DNA of 64,000 nt, taken from positions 372,001-436,000 of the forward strand of contig NZ_JADFFK010000001.1 of the NCBI RefSeq assembly GCF_015223355.1, in the 5' to 3' direction. The position numbers and the translations under genes are program-made. The notes beneath the pieces were generated by a model that ran no database searches, had not been told where the DNA came from, and saw nothing but the letters and a program-made list of their open reading frames with translations. How positions within the stretch are numbered: position 1 is the stretch's first letter; every line of letters starts with the position of its first letter. The DNA comes from Salipiger mangrovisoli. Lineage in GTDB: Bacteria; Pseudomonadota; Alphaproteobacteria; Rhodobacterales; Rhodobacteraceae. Positions 9,635 through 19,213 of the stretch are shown here, piece after piece.

Positions 9635-10063
9635 ATGGCAGGAATTTCGCTGAGCCGGGCGCGGACGATCATTCGCAAGGCGCTCGAGGCCGGGAAAGAG
9701 GCGGGCATGGCACCGCTGTCGGTGGTGGTGCTGGACGAAGGCGGCCACGTGCAGGCCTTCGAGCGCCAGGACGGCGCCGCGCCGGGCCGCTTCGAGATCG
9801 CCTTCGGCAAGGCTTACGGCGCGGTGATGCTGGGCATGCCCGGCTCGGCGCAGATGGCACGGGCCGAGAGCCAGGCCTATTTCATCGCCGCCGCCAACGG
9901 CGCTTTCGGCGGCAAGCTGATCCCCGTGCCGGGCGGCGTTTTGGTCAAGGATTCCAAGGGGCGGACCCTGGGCGCGGTCGGCGTGACGGGCGATACTTCG
10001 GACAATGACGCAGCTGCTGCAAAAGCGGGCATCGAGGCGGTGGGGCTGACCGCGGTCATCTGA
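9635..10063 (+). CDS. GlcG/HbpS family heme-binding-like protein
   Basis: A 142-residue cytoplasmic protein of the GlcG/HbpS (formerly DUF336) family. It shows the N-terminal ISLSRARTIIRKALEAGKE helix, the VVVLDEGGHVQAFERQDGA strand pair, and the glycine-rich PVPGGVLVKDSKGRTLGAVGVTGDTSDND segment. HbpS of Streptomyces binds heme; GlcG of enterobacteria is encoded with glycolate oxidase and has no settled function. Its position after malate synthase fits a role linked to glycolate/glyoxylate use. A GGGAGAGAG ribosome-binding site precedes the ATG. Confidence 0.88.
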   Translation: MAGISLSRARTIIRKALEAGKEAGMAPLSVVVLDEGGHVQAFERQDGAAPGRFEIAFGKAYGAVMLGMPGSAQMARAESQAYFIAAANGAFGGKLIPVPGGVLVKDSKGRTLGAVGVTGDTSDNDAAAAKAGIEAVGLTAVI

Positions 10064-10094
10064 GCCATCTTTCGCAGCGCCTGCACCTGCCTTA

Positions 10095-10109
10095 TGTTTG
10101 TCCCAAACA
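10095..10109. promoter_or_regulatory. Inverted repeat before the C26 hydrolase gene
   Basis: TGTTTG-TCC-CAAACA lies 13 bases before the ATG and just upstream of the AAGGAGAG ribosome-binding site; the arms extend to flanking TGCC/GGCA with a small bulge. The form suits a GntR- or LacI-type operator or a translation-controlling hairpin. Confidence 0.45.
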
Positions 10110-10122
10110 GGCAAGGAGAGGC

Positions 10123-10914
10123 ATGCAAATGACCCGCCCCGTCGTCGGCATCATCGGAAACCAGCATCTGCTGAATGAGCATTACCCCGCCCACGCGGGC
10201 GGGGTGATGAACACCGAGGCGATTGCCTGTGTCGCCGGGTGCCTGCCGCTGCTGATCGCGGCGGACCCGCGCTTCGTGTCGGTCGAGGAGTTGATGGCGA
10301 CCTGCGACGGCTTCCTGCTCACCGGCGGGCGGCCCAACGTGCATCCCGAGGAATACGGCGAGGAAGCGACCGAGGCGCATGGCGCCTTCGACCGCGCCCG
10401 CGACGCCATCGTTCTGCCGCTGGTGCGCGCCTGCGTCGAGCGCGGCCAGCCGTTCCTCGGCATCTGCCGCGGCTTCCAGGAGGTCAACGTGGCGATGGGC
10501 GGCACGCTTTATCCAGAGATCCGCGACCTGCCGGGCCGGATGAACCACCGCATGCCGCCCGACGGGACGCTGGAAGAGAAATTCGCCCTGCGCCACAAGG
10601 TGACGCTGACCGCGGGCGGGCGGTTCCACCATCTCTTCGGCGCCGCCGAGGTGATGACCAACACGCTGCACGGGCAGGGCATCAAGACCCCCGGCGCGCG
10701 GATCGAGATCGAGGGGCATGCCCCCGACGGCACGCCCGAGGCGCTTTACGTCAAGGGCGCGCCGGGCTTCACCATGGCGGTGCAATGGCACCCCGAGTGG
10801 GATGCAGCCAACGATCCGGTGTCACGACCGCTGTTCACCGCCTTCGGCGACGCGGTGCGGGACTGGGCGGGCGGCGCCAAGGGGCAGGGTGCCCCCCGGC
10901 TTGCCTCGGTCTGA
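10123..10914 (+). CDS. Gamma-glutamyl-gamma-aminobutyrate hydrolase family (peptidase C26)
   Basis: A class I glutamine-amidotransferase-like hydrolase of 263 residues. The catalytic triad is visible: Cys115 in FLGICRGFQEVNV, His223 and Glu225 in QWHPEWD. The substrate-binding loop PNVHPEEYGE follows the GFLLTGG strand. PuuD-type members release GABA from gamma-glutamyl-GABA in putrescine breakdown; related enzymes act on other gamma-glutamyl compounds. No other puu genes are near, so the substrate is inferred from family only. Two in-frame ATGs (10123 and 10129) are possible. The gene converges on kynU with only 15 bases between their ends. Confidence 0.9.
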   Translation: MQMTRPVVGIIGNQHLLNEHYPAHAGGVMNTEAIACVAGCLPLLIAADPRFVSVEELMATCDGFLLTGGRPNVHPEEYGEEATEAHGAFDRARDAIVLPLVRACVERGQPFLGICRGFQEVNVAMGGTLYPEIRDLPGRMNHRMPPDGTLEEKFALRHKVTLTAGGRFHHLFGAAEVMTNTLHGQGIKTPGARIEIEGHAPDGTPEALYVKGAPGFTMAVQWHPEWDAANDPVSRPLFTAFGDAVRDWAGGAKGQGAPRLASV

Positions 10915-10929
10915 GCAGAAACGGCCCGA

Positions 10930-12138
10930 TCAGGTCACGCGCTTGCGGCGCTGGTACTTGGGCTGATCCCAGAGCGCGCCGCGCAGGATGCGGGCGAGGA
11001 TCTCCACCGCCTCGCGCACCTCGTCCTCGCCGATGTAGAGCGGGGTGATGCCGAAGCGCATGATGTCGGGGGCGCGGAAATCGCCGATCACCCCAAGGTC
11101 GATCAGCGCCTGCATCGCCGCGTAGCCGTGCTCGAAGCGGAAGCTCACCTGGCTGCCGCGCTGATCATTCTCGCGCGGGGTGGCCAGTTTCAGGCCCGGA
11201 CAATGGGTCTCCACCTCCTCGATCATCAGCCCGGTGAGCGCCAGCGAACGCTTGCGCACCTCGGCCATGTCGAGCTTGTCCCAGACATCGAGCGCGGCGT
11301 CGAGCGCCGCCATCTGGATCACCGGCGGCGTGCCGACGCGCATGCGTTCGATGCCCGGGGCGGGGCGGTAGCTGCGCTCGAAGGCGAAGGGCGTGTCGTG
11401 GCCAAGCCAGCCCGAGAGCGCCGGCTCGGCATGGCCCGCGTGGCGCGGGGCGACATAGATGAAGGCCGGCGCGCCGGGGCCGGCGTTGAGGTACTTGTAG
11501 GTGCAGCCGACGGCGAAGTCGGCCTTGCCGCCTGCCACATCGACCGGCACCGCGCCGGCCGAATGCGCCAGGTCCCAGATTGCCAGCGCGCCCATCTCAT
11601 GCGCCCTGGCGGTGAGCGCGGCGACGTCGTGGCGGCGACCGGTACGGTAGTCGACCTCGGTCACCAAGAGCACGGCGACCTCCTCGGTGATCTCCTCTTC
11701 CAGCCGGTGCGGCTCGGCGAGACGCAGCTCGTAATCGTCGCCCAGCAGCTCGATCAGCCCCTCCGCCATGTAGAGGTCCGACGGGAAGTTGCCGGTGTCC
11801 GACAGGATCACCTTGCGCCCGGGGTTCAGCGCCACGGCGGCGGCCAGCGCCTGGAAGACCTTGATCGACAGCGTGTCGCCGACCACCGTGTGGCCGGTCT
11901 CGGCGCCGATGAGCCGGCCGATGCGGTCGCCGAGGCGGGTCGGCATCTCCATCCAGCTGCAGGCGTTCCAGCCGGTGATGAGGTGATCGCCCCATTCCTC
12001 GGTCAGCATCTTCTGGATGCGCGCGGGGGTTGCCTTGGGCAGCGGGCCCAGAGAGTTGCCGTCGAGATAGATCATCCCGAGCGGCAGGTGGAACTGGTCC
12101 TTGGTCCAGTCGAAGATGGAGCCTGTGGGGGTGGTCAA
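10930..12138 (-). CDS. kynU: Kynureninase
   Basis: PLP-dependent enzyme that cleaves kynurenine to anthranilate and alanine in tryptophan catabolism. At 402 residues it is the usual length. The PLP-binding lysine is K215 in the CTYKYLNAGPGAPAF motif; other family segments are YLDGNSLGPLP near residue 25 and FPSDLYMAEGL near 125. Its ATG overlaps the stop of the upstream SDR gene by 4 bases, so the two are translationally coupled. No kynurenine formamidase or tryptophan dioxygenase gene is in the window. Confidence 0.97.
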   Translation of the reverse strand: MTTPTGSIFDWTKDQFHLPLGMIYLDGNSLGPLPKATPARIQKMLTEEWGDHLITGWNACSWMEMPTRLGDRIGRLIGAETGHTVVGDTLSIKVFQALAAAVALNPGRKVILSDTGNFPSDLYMAEGLIELLGDDYELRLAEPHRLEEEITEEVAVLLVTEVDYRTGRRHDVAALTARAHEMGALAIWDLAHSAGAVPVDVAGGKADFAVGCTYKYLNAGPGAPAFIYVAPRHAGHAEPALSGWLGHDTPFAFERSYRPAPGIERMRVGTPPVIQMAALDAALDVWDKLDMAEVRKRSLALTGLMIEEVETHCPGLKLATPRENDQRGSQVSFRFEHGYAAMQALIDLGVIGDFRAPDIMRFGITPLYIGEDEVREAVEILARILRGALWDQPKYQRRKRVT

Positions 12139-12884
12139 AATGCGCCTCCTGCGATTTCGATGGCCTGACCGTTCACGCTGCCCGAGCCGGGGCCGCAGAG
12201 CCAGAGCGCGGCGTCTGCGATTTCCTCGGGGGCGATCAGGCGGTTATGGGGATTGGCGGTGTGGACGAGGCGCGTCGCCTCGTCACGCGTCAGCCCGTCT
12301 CGGGCCATGACGCGGATGATGTTCTGCGCGGCGATCCCGGTCTCGACATAGGCCGGGCAGAGCGCGTTGAAGGTCAGCGGCGCGCCGGCGTGATCGGCGG
12401 CGAGCGCCCGGATCAGCCCGACCAGACCATGCTTGGCGGCGACATAGGGCGCGGCGCGGCGCATGCCCTTGATCCCGGCGACCGAGGAAATGGCGATGAC
12501 CCGGCCCCAACCGGCCGCCTGCATGGCGGGCAGGGTCTCGCGGATGGTCAGGAAAGCGCCATCGAGGTTGACCGCCATGCTGCGGCGCCAGTCGTCGAGC
12601 GAGATGCCGGGCAGTTCGGCGGGCTCTGCAAGCCCGGCATTGGCGATGCAGATCTGGATGGGGCCGCGCGCGGCGCTGGCGGCGGCGATGGCGTCGCGCA
12701 CCGAGGCCTCGTCGGTGACATCCATCCCCTGGGGGTGCAGGCCGGGGCCGGCGGCGGCCTCGAGCACGTCGGCGCGGCGTCCGGAGATGATGACCTGCGC
12801 GCCCGCGCTGGCCAGCGCGCGGGCAATGGCGAGGCCGATCCCGGTTCCTCCGCCGGTTACCAGCGCGTGGTATCCTGTCAGCAT
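12135..12884 (-). CDS. SDR family NAD(P)-dependent oxidoreductase
   Basis: Classical short-chain dehydrogenase of 249 residues. The cofactor motif TGGGTGIG is at residues 10-17, the catalytic Ser lies in AISSVAG and the Tyr/Lys pair in YVAAKHG. The start at 12884 is chosen because GAGGGAGCG precedes that ATG and the Rossmann strand begins at once; an open frame extends 23 codons further without family similarity. Together with the overlapping kynU downstream it forms a two-gene operon. The acetoacetyl/3-hydroxybutyrate dehydrogenase branch is the closest in appearance, but the substrate is unknown; a link to tryptophan catabolism is inferred from context. Confidence 0.9.
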   Translation of the reverse strand: MLTGYHALVTGGGTGIGLAIARALASAGAQVIISGRRADVLEAAAGPGLHPQGMDVTDEASVRDAIAAASAARGPIQICIANAGLAEPAELPGISLDDWRRSMAVNLDGAFLTIRETLPAMQAAGWGRVIAISSVAGIKGMRRAAPYVAAKHGLVGLIRALAADHAGAPLTFNALCPAYVETGIAAQNIIRVMARDGLTRDEATRLVHTANPHNRLIAPEEIADAALWLCGPGSGSVNGQAIEIAGGAF

Positions 12885-13050
12885 CTCGCTCCCTCGTCCT
12901 GCGCGGCGAAAGTGGCGGGGATTTGCGGCAGAGGCAAGCGCGGGCTGCGGCATATCGCCCGCGCGACGTCGCGGAAACGCCGCGATAGAAAGGAAAAAGC
13001 CCTAGGGGCGCCTGGGGTTGACCCCGTCGAGGCAAAGGAGGTGAGAGGCG

Positions 13051-13515
13051 ATGCCAAGATCCGTCGGTCGCATGCTCGACCTGCCGCCGCTCTGGCTTCT
13101 GAGCTGCCTGTGCCTGGCCTGGGTGCAGAAAGACCTGCTGCCACTGGGGCTGGGCTTCGGCTCGGTCTGGGCGGACCTTCTGGGCGGGCTCCTGGTCGGA
13201 GGCGGTGTGCTTCTCGCAGCCTTGGCGCTGCTGGAACTGCGGCGTCAGCGCACCACCTTCATGCCGCATGAGGAACCGGACCGTCTTGTGACCTCGGGCG
13301 TGTTTCGCCTTTCGCGCAATCCCATCTATCTGGGAGACGTGATGATTCTGGCGGGCTTCATCCTGTACTGGGACGCGGTGCCGTCGCTGGTCTTGCTGCC
13401 GATCTACGTCTGGCTGCTTGAAAAGCGCTTCATCGTGCCGGAGGAGGGCCGTTTGCGACGAAAGTTTCTTGCGGAATTCCGTAAGTATGAGAAACAAACC
13501 AGAAGATGGCTTTGA
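13051..13515 (+). CDS. PEMT/ICMT-type integral membrane methyltransferase
   Basis: A 154-residue membrane protein with three to four helices (about residues 10-28, 38-58, 95-125). The C-terminal half carries the phospholipid/isoprenylcysteine methyltransferase signature: GVFRLSRNPIYLGDVMI (family RNPxY), then EEGRLRRKFLAEFRKYEKQTRRWL, where the paired Glu and the closing RRWL bind S-adenosylmethionine in relatives. The ATG is preceded by a very strong AAAGGAGGTGAG ribosome-binding site. It stands alone, divergent from the SDR-kynU operon. The substrate is not defined in bacteria. Confidence 0.85.
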   Translation: MPRSVGRMLDLPPLWLLSCLCLAWVQKDLLPLGLGFGSVWADLLGGLLVGGGVLLAALALLELRRQRTTFMPHEEPDRLVTSGVFRLSRNPIYLGDVMILAGFILYWDAVPSLVLLPIYVWLLEKRFIVPEEGRLRRKFLAEFRKYEKQTRRWL

Positions 13516-13535
13516 ATTTCCTTTGCCATGTGATT

Positions 13536-13553
13536 AACCGGGTCGTTCCGGTT
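13536..13553. repeat. Inverted repeat between the methyltransferase gene and pntA
   Basis: AACCGG-GTCGTT-CCGGTT, perfect 6-base arms, 20 bases after the methyltransferase stop. It could be a weak hairpin or an operator for pntA; no T-run follows. Confidence 0.35.
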
Positions 13554-13651
13554 GTGAGCATGTCACCGCGCGGGTAGACCATACGTCAACCGAACAGCAA
13601 ACAAGAGACCATGAAGGGTCGGACACTCGGCCTAAAAGGGGGACGAATTAC

Positions 13652-15229
13652 GTGAAGATCGGAACGCCGACAGAGATTTTCGAGGGAGAGGCGCGCGTCG
13701 CCATGACCCCGGACTCGGCGCTGCAACTGCAGAAGCTGGGATATGATTGCCTGATCCAGTCAGGCGCCGGCGCGAAGGCAGGCTTTGCCGACGCGGCCTA
13801 TGAGGCCGCTGGCGTGACCGTGGTTGCGGATGCCGGGGCGCTCTGGGCGCAGGCGGACATCATCGCCAAGGTGCGCCCGCCGAGCGAAGAGGAAGTGGCG
13901 TATCTGACGCCCGAGAAACTGCTGATCTCCTTCTTCTACCCGGTGGCCAACGAGGCGCTGATGAAGCAGGCCGCCGATCTCGGCGCCAGCGTCATCGCGA
14001 TGGACATGGTGCCGCGCATCAGCCGCGCGCAGAAGATGGACGCGCTGTCGTCGATGGCCAATATCGCCGGCTACCGCGCGGTGATCGAGGCGGGCAACAA
14101 CTTCGGCCGCTTCTTCACCGGCCAGGTGACCGCCGCCGGCAAGGTGCCGCCCGCCAAGGTGCTGATCGTCGGCGCCGGCGTGGCAGGTCTTGCGGCCATC
14201 GGCACCTCGACCTCGCTGGGTGCGATCACCTACGCCTTCGACGTGCGGCCGGAAGTGGCCGAGCAGGTCGAATCCATGGGCGCCGAATTCGTCTACCTCG
14301 ACTTCGAGGAAGAGCAGGCCGACGGCGCGTCGTCCGGCGGCTATGCCTCGGTCTCCAGCCCCGAGTTCCGCGAAGCCCAGCTCGCCAAGTTCCGTGAACT
14401 TGCGCCGCAGATGGACATCGTCATCACCACCGCCCTCATTCCGAACCGGGAAGCCCCCGAGCTCTGGACCGAGGACATGGTCAAGGCGATGAAACCCGGC
14501 TCGGTGATCGTCGACCTCGCGGCCGAGCGCGGCGGCAACTGCAAGCTGACGGTGATGGACGAGAAGATCGTCACCGACAACGGCGTGACCATCATCGGCT
14601 ACACCGACTTCCCCAGCCGCATGGCGACGCAGAGCTCGACGCTCTACGCCACCAACATCCGGCACATGATGTCCGACCTGACGCCCGGCAAGACCGACGG
14701 CACGGTCGTGCACAACATGGAAGACGACGTGATCCGCGGCGCGACCATCGCGCACGCCAAGGATGTCACCTTCCCGCCGCCGCCGCCGAAGACCAAGGCG
14801 ATCGCGGCGCAGAAGCCGAAGGAAAAGGCTCCCGAGCTGACGCCGGAAGAGAAGCGCGCGCAGGAAGTCGCCGCCTTCAAGGCGCAGACGAAGCAGCAGG
14901 TGACCCTGCTGACCGTCGGTGCCGTGCTGCTGCTCGGCGTGGGCCTCGTCGCGCCCGCCAGCTTCATGCAGCACTTCATCGTCTTCGTGCTGTCGGTCTT
15001 CGTCGGCTTCCAGGTGATCTGGAACGTCTCGCATTCCCTGCATACCCCGCTGATGGCCGTCACCAACGCCATCTCCTCGATCATCATCCTTGGCGCGCTG
15101 ATGCAGATCGGCTCGGGCAACTGGCTGGTGATCATCCTTGCCGCGCTCTCGGTCTTCATGGCCGGGATCAACATCTTCGGCGGCTTCCTCGTGACACGGC
15201 GCATGCTCGCCATGTTCCAGAAATCGTAA
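13652..15229 (+). CDS. pntA: NAD(P) transhydrogenase subunit alpha
   Basis: Proton-translocating transhydrogenase component; the enzyme moves hydride from NADH to NADP+ driven by the proton gradient, supplying NADPH. The 525-residue protein is the single-chain form: an N-terminal NAD(H)-binding domain I (about 1-380, with [16 protein letters not shown] as the Rossmann loop near 170), a Pro/Lys-rich linker ([22 protein letters not shown]) and four C-terminal membrane helices (about 410-525). It starts with GTG after AAAAGGGGGACG. pntB follows 15 bases downstream in the same operon. Some relatives such as Rhodospirillum split this chain in two; here it is fused. Confidence 0.97.
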   Translation: MKIGTPTEIFEGEARVAMTPDSALQLQKLGYDCLIQSGAGAKAGFADAAYEAAGVTVVADAGALWAQADIIAKVRPPSEEEVAYLTPEKLLISFFYPVANEALMKQAADLGASVIAMDMVPRISRAQKMDALSSMANIAGYRAVIEAGNNFGRFFTGQVTAAGKVPPAKVLIVGAGVAGLAAIGTSTSLGAITYAFDVRPEVAEQVESMGAEFVYLDFEEEQADGASSGGYASVSSPEFREAQLAKFRELAPQMDIVITTALIPNREAPELWTEDMVKAMKPGSVIVDLAAERGGNCKLTVMDEKIVTDNGVTIIGYTDFPSRMATQSSTLYATNIRHMMSDLTPGKTDGTVVHNMEDDVIRGATIAHAKDVTFPPPPPKTKAIAAQKPKEKAPELTPEEKRAQEVAAFKAQTKQQVTLLTVGAVLLLGVGLVAPASFMQHFIVFVLSVFVGFQVIWNVSHSLHTPLMAVTNAISSIIILGALMQIGSGNWLVIILAALSVFMAGINIFGGFLVTRRMLAMFQKS

Positions 15230-15244
15230 GGAGAGGTGGGGACA

Positions 15245-16678
15245 ATGGAATTCGGATTCACGACGGCGGCCTATGTGGTCGCGGCCGTCCTGTTCATCCT
15301 GTCGCTCGGCGGCCTCTCGGGGCAGGAAAGCGCCAAGCGCGCCGTGTGGTACGGCATCGTCGGCATGGGCCTCGCGGTCTTTGCCACGCTGATCGGCCCG
15401 GGCTCGGGCCTCTGGCTGCTGTCGGTCATCCTGATCGCGGCAGGCGGCATCATCGGCACCTATGTGGCCAAGAAGGTCGAGATGACCGAGATGCCGCAGC
15501 TGGTCGCCGCGATGCACTCGCTGGTCGGCCTTGCGGCGGTCTTCGTCGGCTTCAACGCGCATCTCACCATGCGCAGCGTCGAGAAGGCACGGGCGGCCGG
15601 TGAGGCGGTGCATGGCACCTTCGCCGAGCTCGTCGCGCACAAGACCCCGGTCGAGCTGAGCATCCTGCAGGTCGAGCTGTTCCTCGGCATCTTCATCGGC
15701 GCGGTGACCTTCACCGGCTCGGTGATCGCCTACGGCAAGCTGGCGGGCAAGGTGTCCTCCAAGGCCGAGAAGCTGCCGGGCGGGCACATGCTGAACGCGG
15801 GCGCCGCGGCGCTCTCGGCGATCTGCCTGATCTGGTACATGAACAGCGGCGGGCTCTTCCCGGTGCTGATCATGACCGCCTGCGCGCTCTTCATCGGCTA
15901 CCACCTGATCATGGGCATCGGCGGCGCCGACATGCCGGTGGTGGTCTCGATGCTGAACAGCTACTCGGGCTGGGCGGCGGCGGCGATCGGCTTCTCGATG
16001 TCGAACGATCTGCTGATCGTCGTCGGCGCGCTGGTCGGCTCCTCGGGTGCGATCCTGTCGTACATCATGTGCAAGGCGATGAACCGTTCGTTCGTCTCGG
16101 TGATCCTGGGCGGCTTCGGCGGCACCTCGGGCCCGGCGATGGAAGTCGAGGGCGAGCAGGTGGCGATCGACGTCGATGGCGTCGCCTCGGCGCTCGACGA
16201 GGCCGACAGCGTCATCATCGTGCCGGGCTACGGCATGGCTGTGGCGCAGGCGCAGCAGAACGTCGCCGAGCTCACGCGCAAGCTGCGCGCCAAGGGCAAG
16301 GAGGTGCGTTTCGCGATCCACCCCGTGGCGGGCCGCCTGCCGGGCCACATGAACGTGCTGCTGGCCGAGGCGAAGGTGCCCTACGACATCGTTCTGGAAA
16401 TGGACGAGATCAACGAGGACTTCCCCGAGACCGACGTGGTCATCGTCATCGGCTCGAACGACATCGTCAACCCCGCGGCGCAGGAAGACCCGAACTCGCC
16501 CATCGCCGGCATGCCGGTGCTGGAAGTGTGGAAGGCCAAGCAGGTCTTCGTGTCGAAGCGCGGCCAGGGCACCGGCTACTCGGGCATCGAGAACCCGCTG
16601 TTCTACAAGGACAACACGCGGATGTACTACGGTGACGCGAAACAGTCGATCGGTGAGCTGCTGACCAAGATCGGCTGA
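15245..16678 (+). CDS. pntB: NAD(P) transhydrogenase subunit beta
   Basis: Partner of PntA, with about nine membrane helices in the N-terminal 270 residues and the NADP(H)-binding domain III at the C-terminus ([15 protein letters not shown], then [22 protein letters not shown] and [16 protein letters not shown]). The protein is 477 residues. The ATG at 15245 is chosen over an in-frame GTG nine bases earlier because AAGGAGAGG lies at ideal spacing. The operon ends in a GC-rich hairpin terminator just after the stop. Confidence 0.97.
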   Translation: MEFGFTTAAYVVAAVLFILSLGGLSGQESAKRAVWYGIVGMGLAVFATLIGPGSGLWLLSVILIAAGGIIGTYVAKKVEMTEMPQLVAAMHSLVGLAAVFVGFNAHLTMRSVEKARAAGEAVHGTFAELVAHKTPVELSILQVELFLGIFIGAVTFTGSVIAYGKLAGKVSSKAEKLPGGHMLNAGAAALSAICLIWYMNSGGLFPVLIMTACALFIGYHLIMGIGGADMPVVVSMLNSYSGWAAAAIGFSMSNDLLIVVGALVGSSGAILSYIMCKAMNRSFVSVILGGFGGTSGPAMEVEGEQVAIDVDGVASALDEADSVIIVPGYGMAVAQAQQNVAELTRKLRAKGKEVRFAIHPVAGRLPGHMNVLLAEAKVPYDIVLEMDEINEDFPETDVVIVIGSNDIVNPAAQEDPNSPIAGMPVLEVWKAKQVFVSKRGQGTGYSGIENPLFYKDNTRMYYGDAKQSIGELLTKIG

Positions 16679-16701
16679 TCCGAATATCGGCTTGTGAACG
16701 G

Positions 16702-16732
16702 GGGCCCCGCCAGCGATGGCGGGGCCCTTTCC
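16702..16732 (+). terminator. Terminator of pntAB
   Basis: A perfect 10-bp GC-rich stem (16702-16711 with 16718-16727) around AGCGAT, then TTTCC. Confidence 0.75.
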
Positions 16733-16779
16733 GTTGCCGTGCGCCTGCCCGGCGCGGCGCGTTTTCTGCCGGCGGGATC

Positions 16780-16843
16780 TGCGTATTTGGAAAGAGAAGA
16801 AACCCAAGGTTTGCCGCCGCCTTCTTCTCTTTCCAAATACGCA
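16780..16843. repeat. Long perfect inverted repeat of the dispersed intergenic motif
   Basis: Two 22-base arms (16780-16801 and 16822-16843) are exact reverse complements around a 20-base loop. Each arm is a GTATTTGGAAAGAGAAGAA-type motif. It lies after the pntAB terminator and before the trigger factor promoter. Confidence 0.9.
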
Positions 16844-17052
16844 CATCCCATGCTGTCCGCGGGCGCGACGCGGGGCAGGGCGGCGCGCGCCCGAGGGAAA
16901 ACAGCGGTTTGTGCGCGTGGGGGGCGATAGTGGGGGCGCAACGCGCGTTTCCGCCTTGCATGGACCCTCGTGGACGCATAGAAGACCGCAAATTCGAATT
17001 TCGCGGTGGGCCGGAGTCCGTGCCCTCGCATCACGACCACAAGGGAATTGGC
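16844..17052 (+). promoter_or_regulatory. Promoter and structured leader of tig
   Basis: The 374-base pntB-tig gap holds the terminator and inverted repeat listed separately, then this region. TTGCAT (16956-16961), a 17-base spacer and TAGAAG (16979-16984) form a plausible promoter. Directly downstream, the palindrome AAATTCGAATTT (16990-17001) with flanking CCGC/GCGG forms a 16-bp hairpin with a 1-base bulge in the predicted leader. Confidence 0.5.
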
Positions 17053-18384
17053 ATGCAGGTCAACGAGACGCTGAACGAAGGTCTGAAGCGCGCCTACGAA
17101 CTCATCCTCACCGCCGAAGAGCTCGATGCGAAGGTGAACGAGAAGCTCGTAGAGGCTCGTCCGGAAATCGAGATGAAGGGCTTCCGCAAGGGCAAGGTCC
17201 CGATGCCGCTGCTGAAGAAGCAGTTCGGCCAGCGCGTGCTGGGCGAAAGCATGCAGGAAGCGATCGACGCGGCGATGAACGAGCACTTCGAGAAGACCGG
17301 CGACCGCCCGGCGCTCCAGCCGCAGGTCAAGATGACCAACGACGACTGGAAAGAAGGCGACGACGTCTCCGTCGAGATGAGCTACGAGAAGCTGCCGGAA
17401 GTTCCGGAAATCGACGCGTCGAAACTGTCGCTCGAGAAGCTCGTGGTGAAGGCCGATGACGCCGCCGTCGACGAGGCGCTCGCGCAGCTCGCCGAGAACG
17501 CGCAGGACTTCAAGGACCGCCGCAAGGGCTCCAAGGCGAAAGAGGGCGACCAGATCGTCATCGATTTCGTCGGCAAGGTCGACGGCGAAGCCTTCGAAGG
17601 CGGCTCCGCAGAGGACTACCCGCTGCAGCTCGGCTCGGGCTCCTTCATCCCCGGCTTCGAGGACCAGCTGATCGGCCTCAAGGTCGAGGAAGAAAAGGCC
17701 GTTGAGGTCACCTTCCCCGAGGAATACGGCGCAGAGCATCTGGCCGGCAAAGCCGCCGTCTTCGACGTGACCGTCAAGGCCGTCAAGGAACCGGTTGCCG
17801 CCGAGATCGACGACGAGCTGGCCAAGAAGTTCGGCGCCGAGGACCTCGAGTCGCTGAAGGGCCAGATCCGTGAGCGTCTCGAAGCCGAGTACACCGGTGC
17901 CGCGCGCCAGGTGCTGAAGCGCGCCATGCTCGACGCGCTGGACAAGGAAGTCAGCTTCGAGCTGCCGCCGAGCCTCGTTGAAGCGGAAGCCAAGCAGATC
18001 GCCCACCAGCTCTACCACGAAGAGCACCCGGACGATCACGGCCACAACCACGGCGAGATCGAACCCACCGACGAGCACAACAAGCTCGCCGAGCGCCGCG
18101 TGCGCCTTGGCCTGCTGCTCGCCGAGATCGGCCAGAAAGCCGAGATCGAGGTGACCGACCAGGAGATGACCCAGGCGATCATGATGCAGGCGCGTCAGTA
18201 TCCGGGTCAGGAGCGCGCGTTCTTCGACTTCGTGCGCCAGAACGCCCAGATGCAGCAGCAGCTGCGCGCGCCGATCTTCGAGGACAAGGTCATCGACCAC
18301 ATCGCCGCAGGCGCGACCGTGACCGAGAAAGAGGTCTCGAAAGATGATCTCATGAAGGCTGTCGAAGCGCTCGACGAAGAGTGA
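17053..18384 (+). CDS. tig: Trigger factor, ribosome-associated chaperone
   Basis: Binds the ribosome exit tunnel near L23 and folds nascent chains, with peptidyl-prolyl isomerase activity. The 443-residue protein has the three domains: N-terminal ribosome-binding domain with signature GFRKGKVPM near residues 43-51 (E. coli GFRKGKVPM), an FKBP-type PPIase domain about 160-245 ([20 protein letters not shown]), and a long helical C-terminal domain. A histidine-rich insert (DDHGHNHGE, about 322-330) lies in the C-terminal domain. The start at 17053 follows AAGGGAATT; longer in-frame extensions lack family similarity. Monocistronic with its own promoter and terminator. Confidence 0.97.
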   Translation: MQVNETLNEGLKRAYELILTAEELDAKVNEKLVEARPEIEMKGFRKGKVPMPLLKKQFGQRVLGESMQEAIDAAMNEHFEKTGDRPALQPQVKMTNDDWKEGDDVSVEMSYEKLPEVPEIDASKLSLEKLVVKADDAAVDEALAQLAENAQDFKDRRKGSKAKEGDQIVIDFVGKVDGEAFEGGSAEDYPLQLGSGSFIPGFEDQLIGLKVEEEKAVEVTFPEEYGAEHLAGKAAVFDVTVKAVKEPVAAEIDDELAKKFGAEDLESLKGQIRERLEAEYTGAARQVLKRAMLDALDKEVSFELPPSLVEAEAKQIAHQLYHEEHPDDHGHNHGEIEPTDEHNKLAERRVRLGLLLAEIGQKAEIEVTDQEMTQAIMMQARQYPGQERAFFDFVRQNAQMQQQLRAPIFEDKVIDHIAAGATVTEKEVSKDDLMKAVEALDEE

Positions 18385-18407
18385 GTTCAGGCTTCACCGC
18401 GTGAACG

Positions 18408-18435
18408 AAGGGCCGCCCGCTGGGCGGCCCTTTTT
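18408..18435 (+). terminator. Terminator of tig
   Basis: A perfect 11-bp stem (18408-18418 with 18422-18432) around a 3-base loop, continuing into a T-run. Confidence 0.9.
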
Positions 18436-18529
18436 GCATTTGCGGCATTGGCGGGCTGCATCTGCGGCGGGGAATTTCCTTGCCGCGCTGCGCGCTTGCA
18501 TGTGATCCTGACGGCAGGGAGGGTGCCCG

Positions 18530-19213
18530 ATGGAGTCAACTCACGCAGGCGACGCGCGGCGCAAGCTGCTCGATGCGGCGGAGATCGGCGCGGTGGCGCA
18601 TCTCTACCGCGGCGAGGTCTACCGCTCGACCATCTGGCGCACACGGCTCGACACCACGACGAACTGGGCGGTGGTGACGCTGGGCATCGCACTGTCGATT
18701 TCCTACAGCTCTCCGGCGGCCTCTCCGCTGCCGCTGATCCTCGTCGGAATCCTGATCCTGTTCTTCCTGATGCTCGAGGCCCGGCGCTACCGCTACTTCA
18801 ACGTCTGGCGCGCGCGCTGCCGCTGGATGGAGACGCATTTCTTCGCGCCCATGCTGCACGATGGCGACCTGCACATGGAAGACGGCTGGCAGGAGGTGCT
18901 GGCGCAGGACTACTGGCGACCGCGCTACCATGTCACGCTCTGGGTGGCGATGGGGCGGCGCATCCGCCGCAACTACGTGTGGATCCTGCTGATCCAGACC
19001 ATCGCCTACGTCGGCAAGCTGCTGGTGCACCCCGAGCCGCTGACTTCGGCGGCGGAATTCGTGACGCGGGCCTCGGTCGGGCCGATCCATGGCGCGCTGG
19101 TGCTGGTGGCGGGGCTGCTCTACTGCCTGGTCTGGGGAGCCATCGCGCTGTGGAGCTGGCGCGACGACCAGCGCCGCGCCGGCATGCGGCGGGACCGGAC
19201 CAGCATGGGTTAG
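18530..19213 (+). CDS. DUF2270 family membrane protein
   Basis: A 227-residue inner-membrane protein of the DUF2270 family. The family hallmark is the N-terminal HLYRGEVYRSTIWRTRLDTTTNWA stretch (residues 22-45), followed by a hydrophobic hairpin (about 46-80), a FFLMLEARRYRYFNVWRAR segment, and two more membrane helices (about 150-170 and 190-212). Function is unknown in all members. The gene lies alone after tig and its stop overlaps the stop of the convergent DJ-1 gene by 4 bases. Confidence 0.85.
   Translation: MESTHAGDARRKLLDAAEIGAVAHLYRGEVYRSTIWRTRLDTTTNWAVVTLGIALSISYSSPAASPLPLILVGILILFFLMLEARRYRYFNVWRARCRWMETHFFAPMLHDGDLHMEDGWQEVLAQDYWRPRYHVTLWVAMGRRIRRNYVWILLIQTIAYVGKLLVHPEPLTSAAEFVTRASVGPIHGALVLVAGLLYCLVWGAIALWSWRDDQRRAGMRRDRTSMG

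Noticed and set aside
13760-16846. A 1028-codon minus-strand open frame opposite pntAB
   Set aside because: It is His/Asp/Arg-rich shadow sequence caused by high GC and codon bias of pntAB; no family similarity.
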